Positions 1 through 5,894 of a stretch of DNA of 8,591 nucleotides are shown piece by piece. The stretch covers positions 1 through 8,591 of the forward strand of contig JADFGI010000112.1 in the NCBI GenBank assembly GCA_022567815.1. The letters run 5' to 3'. The translations under genes were made by a program, and so were the position numbers. This stretch comes from Nitrospinota bacterium. GTDB lineage: Bacteria > Nitrospinota > Nitrospinia > Nitrospinales > VA-1. The first letter of the stretch is position 1, and each line of letters opens with the position of its first letter. The notes beneath the pieces were generated by a model. It worked only from the letters and a program-made list of their open reading frames with translations. It was not told where the DNA came from and did not search any database.

Positions 1-368
1 CCTCCCCTGTAAGGGGCCAGCGTGACGCTGGACCCAGTATTAACGTGCGATGGATTATGGCTTCTAAGGGCTCGTGAGCGTAGCGAACGTCAGCCCTCCT
101 GCGTAGCAGGCTTTTCCTCCCCGCGTAGCGGGGCCAGCGTGACGCTGGACCCAGTATTAACGTGCGATGGATTTATGGCTTCTAAGGGCTCGTGAGCGGA
201 GCGAACGTCAGCCCTCCTGCGTAGCAGGCTTTTCCTCCCCGCGTAGCGGGGCCAGCGTGACGCTGGACCCAGTATTAACGTGCGATGGATTATGGCTTCT
301 AAGGGCTCGTGAGCGTAGCGAACGTCAGCCCTCCTGCGTAGCAGGCTTTTCCTCCCCGCGTAGCGGGG
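1..368. repeat. Tandem array of ~117-nt units, each made of four small hairpins
   Basis: Three full units (1-115, 116-233, 234-350) and the start of a fourth (351-368) follow each other head to tail. The array may continue past the left edge. Units 1 and 3 are identical outside the first hairpin. Unit 2 has one extra T near 172 and one T-to-G change at 199. Each unit holds, in + strand order: CCCCGC-GTA-GCGGGG (119-133 in unit 2), directly abutting CCAGCG-TGA-CGCTGG (134-148), then a spacer of about 37 nt, a longer stem closed by GGGCT/AGCCC (186-214), and CCTGC-GTA-GCAGG (216-228). In unit 1 the first hairpin is CCCCT-GTA-AGGGG (4-16). The array lies just behind the fliA stop codon and would form the 3' tail of that mRNA. 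It resembles REP/BIME-type extragenic repeats in size and habit, but the family is not identified. No protein-coding role is supported. Confidence 0.95.
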
Positions 369-373
369 CGGGG

Positions 374-1171
374 CTAAATTTCTTCGGCTATGAGGGCTTT
401 GAGTTTACTGCGCAGACGAAATACCGCTTTGGAGTGTATCTGCGAAACCCTGGATTCGGTGATGCCCAGAACCTCGCCAATTTCTCTCATGGTCAGTTCT
501 TCATAATAATACAGCGAGATCATCAACTTTTCCTTTTCGGGAAGCTGATCAATGGCCTTGGCGATGATTTCTTTCAGTTCATTGAGCCGGTATTGCGTTT
601 GCGGGTCGGCGTCGCCTTTTCCAGCCAGGCATTCCAGCAGGCTCTGCTGTTCCCCGGTATCCTTGGCGATTCCCAAATCTTCCAGACTCAATATGGGCAT
701 GCTCCGGGTCTCATTCAGAATGTCAAAATAGTCATCCATGTTCAAACCCATTTCCTCGGCGATTTCGTCATCCTCGGGAGGCCGTCCCAGGTGGCTTTGC
801 AGTTTTTGCACGACTGCATCCAAAGAAGACGCTTTTTGCCGGACCGACCGGGGAACCCAATCCATCGAGCGAAGTTCATCAAGGATCGCCCCGCGCACGC
901 GAAACTCAGCATAGGTTTTAAACTTGGCCCCGCGACCGGGATCATATTTTTTGATCGCGTCGATCAAACCTAAAACACCCACGCTTATCAAGTCATCAAC
1001 TTCGATATGGGGAGGCAAGCGCATCGCGATACGATTGGCGACGTACTTGACCATCGGTCCATATTCCAGGATCACCGCATCCCGGTTTTCAGAGGAGATT
1101 TCGATCTCCTGCAAAACCCTCGGTTTGCCCGATCCCTGATACTTGGAAATTACCTGCGATTTATTCGCCAT
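374..1171 (-). CDS. fliA: RNA polymerase sigma factor of the flagellar FliA/WhiG (sigma-28) family
   Basis: The 265-residue product directs RNA polymerase to late flagellar promoters (filament, motor and chemotaxis genes in well-studied relatives). Region 2 is at about 35-105, including the core-binding stretch VDDLISVGVLGLIDAIKKYD (58-77) and FKTYAEFRVRGAILDELR (84-101), which binds the -10 element. Region 3 follows at about 107-165 with the family signature DWVPRSVRQK (104-113). Region 4 is at about 205-262, with the helix-turn-helix LTMREIGEVLGITESRVSQI (226-245) that reads the -35 element. Length is normal for FliA, and there is no region 1, as expected for this group. The ATG at 1171 follows the small membrane-protein gene by 24 nt, and no strong ribosome site is visible (only AAAGAAAG). 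It is the last gene before the hairpin array, whose nearest stem starts 5 nt past the TAG stop. Its activity would normally be held by the anti-sigma factor FlgM, which is not in this window. Confidence 0.95.
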   Translation of the reverse strand: MANKSQVISKYQGSGKPRVLQEIEISSENRDAVILEYGPMVKYVANRIAMRLPPHIEVDDLISVGVLGLIDAIKKYDPGRGAKFKTYAEFRVRGAILDELRSMDWVPRSVRQKASSLDAVVQKLQSHLGRPPEDDEIAEEMGLNMDDYFDILNETRSMPILSLEDLGIAKDTGEQQSLLECLAGKGDADPQTQYRLNELKEIIAKAIDQLPEKEKLMISLYYYEELTMREIGEVLGITESRVSQIHSKAVFRLRSKLKALIAEEI

Positions 1172-1195
1172 CCGGGGGTTCTTTCTTTAAATTCA

Positions 1196-1453
1196 TCAAA
1201 CCGTTTCGTCCAGTTGACCGCCTTTTGACGCTTCCGCTTCCGCTTCTTCCTCCACCTCTTCCGGCGCTTTTCCTTTTTCCATCATCAAGGTCCCAATACT
1301 CCAGGCCAGCGCTCCAAAAACAAAGGCCGCCTCCATACCCCGAATAAACGCAGTGGTCATTCGGGATCCTGTCAAAACACTCCCAAACGCCAGGATGGCA
1401 AATGCCAAAATAGCGAACGACATAGCCATTTTTTTTATTTGGATCTTGGTCAT
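1196..1453 (-). CDS. Small two-helix membrane protein of unknown function, in the flagellar operon
   Basis: I do not recognise this 85-residue protein. It has a basic start (K3, K7, K8), a hydrophobic helix at about 9-29, a short loop with R31 and R38, a second hydrophobic helix at about 36-58, and a C-terminal tail from K60 rich in glutamate (PEEVEEEAEAEA, 64-75). The pattern suggests a helical hairpin in the inner membrane with both ends in the cytoplasm. The first helix could instead be read as a signal anchor. Its ATG overlaps the flhG stop codon (ATGA, 1450-1453), so translation is probably coupled to flhG. No Shine-Dalgarno sequence of its own is visible. Packing between flhG and fliA in the same direction makes it a real gene and suggests a flagellar or membrane-linked role, but the sequence gives no direct clue to function. 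The acidic tail could contact a partner; this is inference. Confidence 0.8.
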   Translation of the reverse strand: MTKIQIKKMAMSFAILAFAILAFGSVLTGSRMTTAFIRGMEAAFVFGALAWSIGTLMMEKGKAPEEVEEEAEAEASKGGQLDETV

Positions 1454-2316
1454 TGAATCAGGAACGCGCTTTTCCAGAAGAAAGGATGGTTGCCCTCCCC
1501 CGTTTCCAGCCCTTTTTCAAAATGAATTTTTTCCGACAAGGTTTCGATGCATTGGCTGAATTTTGAATAGGGGTATAAATCCATAACCGCTTTTTGCTGG
1601 CGAACGGCCTTGGGAACATTGGGATCGGTTAAAATAAAACCCAGGTACTCAATAGAAATGCTTGGCAAAAATTTATCGGTCACCGCGGACAGGTTGCGAA
1701 AAACTCCTTGTGCTTCTCTTTCAGAATCCACTGAGTTAATAATAAGCCGGAAATGGTTTTGCGCATGTTTCTGGTGCAAAATTTTTATCAAGGCATACAC
1801 ATCCGTCAATGAGGTGGGCTCTGTGGTGGCTATGAGAATAATTTCATGAGCGGCACTACAAAAAAAAGTGACATTGGAGGAAATTCCGGCGCCTGTATCA
1901 AAAATAAGGAAGTCGTACTCTTGACTAACCTTGTCCAACTCCTCCATGAGCAGCATTTTCTTTTCGCTTTCCAGCTGGGTCAGCTCTTGCAGGCCATCTC
2001 CAGCGGGAAGAACGGTCAACCCCGCAGGACCTTTGACGAGGATATCTTCAACATATTTCTCGCCGGACAAGACATGGCCAATATGATGTGTTGGAGTCAA
2101 GCCCAGAAGAATATCGATATTGTTCAGCCCAAGGTCGGCGTCGATGACCAAAACCCTTTTGCCTCTTTTGGAAAGAGCGTATGCCAGGTTGGCGACAATA
2201 TTGGTTTTCCCAACCCCTCCTTTACCGCTACTCACGGCCAGAACCCGGAGCGCTGAATTTCTCATTTTATGGTGTGCAATTCTTTTTAATGTGGATGCCT
2301 GATCTCCAAAAACCAA
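1450..2316 (-). CDS. flhG: MinD-like ATPase FlhG (FleN/YlxH), control of flagellar number
   Basis: This 288-residue P-loop ATPase of the ParA/MinD group limits flagellar number and stimulates the GTPase FlhF in studied relatives. Visible parts are an N-terminal DQASTLKRI (5-13) matching the DQAxxLR FlhF-activating motif, a deviant Walker A GKGGVGKT (31-38) with the signature lysine K32, VIDADLGLNNIDILLG (57-72) with D59 and D61, and switch II FDTGAG (139-144). The segment ATTEPTSLTDVYALIKIL, typical of the family, follows. The MinD-like membrane-targeting helix expected near the C-terminus is not clear by eye. The start is a TTG codon at 2314-2316: it is preceded by GGGGG 7 nt upstream, and the first in-frame ATG (residue 18) would remove the conserved DQA motif. 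The gene lies 26 nt behind flhF and overlaps the next gene by 4 nt. Confidence 0.95.
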   Translation of the reverse strand: MVFGDQASTLKRIAHHKMRNSALRVLAVSSGKGGVGKTNIVANLAYALSKRGKRVLVIDADLGLNNIDILLGLTPTHHIGHVLSGEKYVEDILVKGPAGLTVLPAGDGLQELTQLESEKKMLLMEELDKVSQEYDFLIFDTGAGISSNVTFFCSAAHEIILIATTEPTSLTDVYALIKILHQKHAQNHFRLIINSVDSEREAQGVFRNLSAVTDKFLPSISIEYLGFILTDPNVPKAVRQQKAVMDLYPYSKFSQCIETLSEKIHFEKGLETGEGNHPFFWKSAFLIQ

Positions 2317-2323
2317 TTTTTCG

Positions 2324-2328
2324 CCCCC
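2324..2328 (-). promoter_or_regulatory. Ribosome binding site supporting the TTG start of flhG
   Basis: On the minus strand a run GGGGG lies 7 nt before the TTG at 2314-2316. It is the only G-rich stretch in the 26-nt flhF-flhG gap. No comparable site lies before the internal ATG at residue 18, where the upstream bases are A/T/C-rich. Together with the conserved DQAxxLR motif this decides for the TTG start. Confidence 0.55.
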
Positions 2329-2342
2329 AATTTAGCTCGAAT

Positions 2343-3431
2343 TTAATTAAAAATCAATTTAATTACTTTATCCCTGTTTGCAACTTCAATGTCCTGCGGA
2401 ACTCTTTGCCCCATCGTAAAATAGGAAAAGGGAATCCGTGTCCGCAGTGAAAAATTAAACAACGGACCAAAACTCATGCCTTCATCCATTTTGGTGAACA
2501 AAACGCGGTCAATGCCAAGCCGGGAAAATTGTTTGACCGATTCCTGAAATATTTTTTCCTGGGCGGTGACACTGAGCACCAATTGAGTTTCCACATTGGA
2601 TAAGTCTTTGAGCATTGCATTCAACTGGCCTGAATAGGCTTTTTCCTTATGGCTCTTTCCCGCAGTATCGATCAAAAGAAGATCCTTGTCCGCATGTTTT
2701 TGTACGATGGCCTTGAGTTCACTGCGGTTCTCGGCGGTTTCTACCGGAACACGCATGATATCCCCATAAATCCGCAATTGATCGACCGCCCCCATACGAT
2801 AAGTGTCCAGGGTCGCCATGACCACTTTTTTGTTTTGCCGCAAGGCAAAATCCGCGGCCAGCTTGGCAATGGTGGTTGTTTTCCCAGCGCCGGTGGGTCC
2901 GACGAAGACAACCTTTTTGGTTCCTTTTCCGTCAAGTTCGATTTCCCCTTTACAGTGCAATACCCGTTTCATCAGATTTCTTATTCCCTGGAGCCCCGAT
3001 TGAGGGCCGATATTTCCTGCAAGTTTCCCAACACTGGCTTTCTCGATAATTTTGCAGGCAAGCCGTTCACTCAAACCGCCTTCCACCAATTTGGAATATG
3101 TTTCAAACTGATGACTTTTTAATCCCAGGGATTGCGCACGTTCGGTCCGGGTCAACAGGGTAAAAATAAGTGCTTTCAGGTCAAGATCATCCTCCTTAAA
3201 TGGAGAAGATTCCGTATTCCTGGTCATGCCATTCAATCCCGCATTTTGGTTTTTCTCCGAAGGTTCAAAGGCGGCAGTAATTTCTACCATCCCGGAATTT
3301 CCAGCTCCACCCAATGTAGTATCGGATTTCAGGGAACGAGTGCTTATGATCAGGGCATCTTCTCCAAGTTCATTTTTCACCTTGGTCAGTGCCTCGGTAT
3401 AGTTCTTTGCCAGAATCTTTTTAATTCGCAT
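2343..3431 (-). CDS. flhF: SRP-type GTPase FlhF, flagellar placement
   Basis: This 362-residue GTPase belongs to the signal-recognition-particle group (with Ffh and FtsY). In studied polar flagellates it marks the pole where the flagellum is built. The N-terminal B domain starts MRIKKILAKNYTEALTKVKN, followed by ELGEDALIISTR (21-32). A short variable linker spans about 36-85, a helical N domain about 85-165, and the G domain 170-362. The G-domain motifs are complete: P-loop GPTGAGKTT (178-186), DTYRMGAVDQL (209-219), DTAGKS (255-260; lysine where the wider SRP family usually has arginine), TKMDEG (313-318) and GQRVPQDIE (341-349). The ATG at 3431 lies inside the end of flhA (11-nt overlap), which implies translational coupling. 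Its partner FlhG is encoded directly downstream. Confidence 0.96.
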   Translation of the reverse strand: MRIKKILAKNYTEALTKVKNELGEDALIISTRSLKSDTTLGGAGNSGMVEITAAFEPSEKNQNAGLNGMTRNTESSPFKEDDLDLKALIFTLLTRTERAQSLGLKSHQFETYSKLVEGGLSERLACKIIEKASVGKLAGNIGPQSGLQGIRNLMKRVLHCKGEIELDGKGTKKVVFVGPTGAGKTTTIAKLAADFALRQNKKVVMATLDTYRMGAVDQLRIYGDIMRVPVETAENRSELKAIVQKHADKDLLLIDTAGKSHKEKAYSGQLNAMLKDLSNVETQLVLSVTAQEKIFQESVKQFSRLGIDRVLFTKMDEGMSFGPLFNFSLRTRIPFSYFTMGQRVPQDIEVANRDKVIKLIFN

Positions 3432-5508
3432 TGATATTCACCACTTCCAAGGTCTTGATCTGAACCGAGGGAACCACCTCGCTATGCGACAAAATCACCA
3501 GGTCTGGAAGAAACCTCTCGGTGAACCGTCGCAGGTGAAGCCGGATGGCTGGAGATGCCAGCAGAACCGGCGACGTCTCCAGCTTGGGCGCTATGGACTC
3601 CATCGAAGCTTTCAACCGCGCCAGTAATTTTTCCGCAACACCCGGCTCCAGCGCCAGGAATGACGACGTTTCCGTTTTTTGTATGGAGCCTTCTATAATG
3701 TCTTCAATTCCTCGATCCAGGGTCATGACAGACAACGTTCCATCGGCGGCCTGATATTGTTTGGTAATGGGCCGCGACAGGGCCTGGCGGACAAACTCAG
3801 TCAACACGTCGGTATCCTGAGTCGTCGGCGCAAAATCAGCCAACTGCTCCAGAATCGTACGAAGATCACGAATGGAAATTTGTTCTTTCAGCAGATTCTG
3901 CAAAACGCGTTGCACCTTGCCCAAAGTTAAAAGATTGGGGATGAGTTCTTCAACCACCTTGGGATTGGATTCCTTGAATTTATCCAGCAAGGCCTGGGAT
4001 TCCTGCCGTCCCAAAAGTTCATGGCCATGCCGCTTGATGGTTTCCTTGATATGAGTGGTGATGACCGTTGCGGGATCGACCACGGTGTATCCGGCAATTT
4101 GCGCTTCCTGCTTGGCGCTTGCCGGAACCCAGACAGCAGGCAGGCCGAAGGTGGGTTCCTTCGTCTTGATGCCTTCGATCTCCTTTTCTGAGTCTCCGGG
4201 ATTCATGGCCAGCAGGCGGCCCATTATCACCGCTCCGTGGGCTACCTCCACCCCTTTGAGCACGATGGAGTAGTCGCTGGATTTTAATTGCAGGTTGTCG
4301 CGGATATGAAGCGGCGGAACGATGAATCCCATCTCCAGAGCAAATTGCCTGCGGATGGATTTGATGCGTTCCAGAAGTTCTCCGTCGCGATCGGCATCGA
4401 CCAGGGGAATCAGCTCATACCCCACTTCCAGTTCCATGATATCCAGAGGAAGGATGGACTCGACCCGTTCAGGCACGGGGGCTCGCGCTTCTTCATCTAA
4501 TTTTTTCAGCTTTTGCGCTTCCTCCGTCTGTATATCCCTGAGCCGGTAATAAGCAACGGCGCCGGTGAGGACGCTCAATAGAAGAAACGGGAAATGCGGC
4601 AGACCGGGAATCATTCCGAAGAAAAACAGAGCGACCGAGGCGATCACAAAGGCGTAGGGTTGATTGAGAAGCTGGCTCACCAGCTCCATCGGCATATTTT
4701 TATCGGAAGCCGCCCGCGTCACGACAAGACCGGCGGCGGTGGAAATCACCAACGCGGGCAATTGAGAAACCAGGCCATCGCCAATCGTCAGCAGGGTATA
4801 AACCTGCGCCGCTTCAGACACTTCCATGCCCTGCTGGAACACGCCAATGCTGAATCCGCCGATGATATTGATGAGGGTGATTAATATTCCGGCAATGGCG
4901 TCCCCACGCACAAACCGGATGGCTCCATCCATCGACCCGTAGAAATCCGCTTCCCTTTCCAATTTTTGCCGACGTGCGCGGGCATCCTGATCGGTAATGA
5001 TCCCGGCATTCAAATCGGCGTCGATGCTCATCTGCTTGCCGGGAATCGCGTCCAGGGTAAAACGGGCGGCAACTTCCGAAGTCCGCACGGTACCCTTGGT
5101 GATGACGATGAAATTGATCAACACCAGAATGATAAAAATAACCGTTCCCACAACATAATTTCCACCCACCACAAAAGAACCAAACGACTGGATCACTTGT
5201 CCCGCCGCGTCGGGACCTTCGTTGCCATGCAATAAAATGATACGGGTGGAGGCGACGTTGAGCGATAAACGTAAAAGTGTCACGATCAGCAGGAGCGAAG
5301 GAAAAATGGAAAACTCCAGCGGGTCCAGCATGAATATAGAAACCAGCAAAATAATGATGGAAAAAGTAAGGCTGAACGAAAGAAGAATGTCCAGAACAAA
5401 GGGAGGAATCGGCATGACCATGACTGCCAGGACCATCATTACCCCGATGGCGACGACCAGTTCTGACGGTCTGTCAAAAATAGCTTTAAAGAGACTTGTC
5501 TGTGCCAT
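3421..5508 (-). CDS. flhA: Flagellar export gate protein FlhA
   Basis: FlhA (695 residues, normal length) forms the nonameric ring of the flagellar type III export gate and takes part in using the proton motive force. The N-terminal third is a membrane domain with about eight hydrophobic helices (roughly 17-37, 39-61, 66-84, 109-136, 204-226, 243-264, 284-302, 305-322). Between the fourth and fifth helices lies the family signature RTSEVAARFTLDAIPGKQMS (142-161), then IDADLNAGIITDQDARARR and MDGAIRFVRGDAIAG (193-207) with conserved acidic residues. A linker at about 323-350 leads to the soluble C-terminal domain that docks chaperone-substrate complexes. The ATG at 5508 fits the family N-terminus, but no clear Shine-Dalgarno sequence precedes it. 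Unlike the other gate genes, flhA is separated from its upstream neighbour flhB by 386 nt of repeat-bearing DNA, so it may have its own promoter. Its 3' end overlaps flhF by 11 nt. Confidence 0.98.
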   Translation of the reverse strand: MAQTSLFKAIFDRPSELVVAIGVMMVLAVMVMPIPPFVLDILLSFSLTFSIIILLVSIFMLDPLEFSIFPSLLLIVTLLRLSLNVASTRIILLHGNEGPDAAGQVIQSFGSFVVGGNYVVGTVIFIILVLINFIVITKGTVRTSEVAARFTLDAIPGKQMSIDADLNAGIITDQDARARRQKLEREADFYGSMDGAIRFVRGDAIAGILITLINIIGGFSIGVFQQGMEVSEAAQVYTLLTIGDGLVSQLPALVISTAAGLVVTRAASDKNMPMELVSQLLNQPYAFVIASVALFFFGMIPGLPHFPFLLLSVLTGAVAYYRLRDIQTEEAQKLKKLDEEARAPVPERVESILPLDIMELEVGYELIPLVDADRDGELLERIKSIRRQFALEMGFIVPPLHIRDNLQLKSSDYSIVLKGVEVAHGAVIMGRLLAMNPGDSEKEIEGIKTKEPTFGLPAVWVPASAKQEAQIAGYTVVDPATVITTHIKETIKRHGHELLGRQESQALLDKFKESNPKVVEELIPNLLTLGKVQRVLQNLLKEQISIRDLRTILEQLADFAPTTQDTDVLTEFVRQALSRPITKQYQAADGTLSVMTLDRGIEDIIEGSIQKTETSSFLALEPGVAEKLLARLKASMESIAPKLETSPVLLASPAIRLHLRRFTERFLPDLVILSHSEVVPSVQIKTLEVVNINAN

Positions 5509-5567
5509 AATTTAAATGATCAGGTTTTCAAGAAGGTGGAATTATTGTTATAAAATGAAAAAGTGCT

Positions 5568-5597
5568 TTTATGCCCTAAAGTGGTCGCCATTGTCGA
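5568..5597 (-). promoter_or_regulatory. Candidate vegetative promoter upstream of flhA
   Basis: On the minus strand TCGACA (5592-5597, five of six matches to the -35 consensus) is followed after 18 nt by CATAAA (5568-5573, four of six matches to the -10 consensus). Transcription would begin about 50 nt before the flhA ATG. A second -10-like hexamer, TATAAC (5547-5552), lies closer but has no good -35 partner. The match is weak and could be chance. Its position in an operon gap before flhA is the main support. Confidence 0.25.
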
Positions 5598-5646
5598 AGG
5601 AGACCTTTGTATAAAGGCGGTCATTCCTGATGGCGCGGGGATGTAC

Positions 5647-5720
5647 AAATCCCCCTAACTCCCCTTTGCAGAAGGGGAAGCACCCGATCCCCCCTTTTCA
5701 AAGGGGAGTTAGGGGGATTT
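5647..5720. repeat. 74-nt element with perfect 22-nt inverted ends (MITE-like)
   Basis: The left arm 5647-5668 and right arm 5699-5720 are exact reverse complements over 22 nt. The arms contain the core TCCCCCTAACTCCCC. The 30-nt centre carries its own complementary blocks (AAGGGG 5672-5677 against CCCCTT 5691-5696). Each arm can also fold locally: CCCCTT-TGCAG-AAGGGG at 5661-5677 and CCCCTTT-TC-AAAGGGG at 5691-5706. Such C/G-block palindromes are typical of small non-autonomous mobile or extragenic palindromic elements. There is no transposase and no obvious target-site duplication. Neither strand has a strong T-tract after the stem, so it is not a standard terminator. Confidence 0.85.
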
Positions 5721-5800
5721 TCTTGAATACTCTTTTCTGCAAAAGGTTCTTGGTTAAAGTGAAATTAATAATTCCTCAAAAATCCATTACCAGCCTAAAG

Positions 5801-5893
5801 CGGTTCGTGAGCGTGTGATATTCGACCTTTGCCTTCATGCCCCGGAGGGGTAAAGCGAACGTTTGCCGCATTTATCCTCCCCGCGTAGCGGGG
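5801..5893. repeat. Diverged copy of the hairpin repeat family behind flhB
   Basis: The 19-nt sequence TCCTCCCCGCGTAGCGGGG at 5875-5893 is identical to 350-368 in the tandem array. The stem arms CGTGAGC (5806-5812) and GCGAACG (5855-5861) are identical to arms of the long hairpin in each array unit (for example 308-314 and 318-324), but here they are separated by 42 nt instead of 3. The insert contains a further three-base-loop hairpin, CCCC-GGA-GGGG (5840-5850). The copy has the same orientation relative to flhB as the array has to fliA, and its terminal stem ends one base before the flhB stop codon. Confidence 0.8.
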
Positions 5894-5894
5894 G

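Larger units (their letters stand above)
5509..5894. other. flhB-flhA intergenic region with two kinds of repeat
   Basis: No gene is supported in these 386 nt. From the flhA side outward it holds an A/T-rich stretch with a weak promoter candidate (5568-5597), a small nested inverted repeat (CGCCAT at 5586-5591 against ATGGCG at 5630-5635), a 74-nt element with perfect inverted ends (5647-5720), an A/T-rich spacer (about 5721-5795), and a hairpin repeat related to the 1-368 array (5801-5893) that reaches to within one base of the flhB stop. In most genomes with this gene order flhB and flhA are nearly contiguous, so the gap looks like inserted material within an operon. Confidence 0.8.

Noticed and set aside
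303..331. Kink-turn motif
   Set aside because: The tandem G-A steps are separated from the bulge by three Watson-Crick pairs, whereas a kink-turn needs them next to a three-base bulge.
1..368. CRISPR array
   Set aside because: The repeat period is about 117 nt, whole units are near identical, and there are no unique spacers between short repeats.
351..373. Intrinsic terminator for the fliA operon
   Set aside because: On the minus strand the stem is followed by AGGAAAAG, not a T-tract, so it does not fit a standard Rho-independent terminator.
167..973. Long open frame on the + strand running from the repeat array through the sigma-factor gene
   Set aside because: Its first part translates the hairpin repeats and the rest is the antisense of a clear FliA-type gene. 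It has no recognisable domain.
1846..2256. Open frame on the + strand opposite flhG, and similar antisense frames opposite flhF, flhA, flhB, fliR and fliP
   Set aside because: All lie inside genes with strong family motifs on the other strand and show no domain or ribosome site of their own.
5574..5593. Sigma-54 promoter upstream of flhA (TGGC followed by GC on the minus strand)
   Set aside because: The GG and GC elements are not separated by the required 10 nt.
5796..5822. Sigma-28 (FliA) promoter starting with TAAAGCGG on the + strand
   Set aside because: The -10 part does not match GCCGATAA at the right spacing, it points away from any gene, and it overlaps the repeat element.
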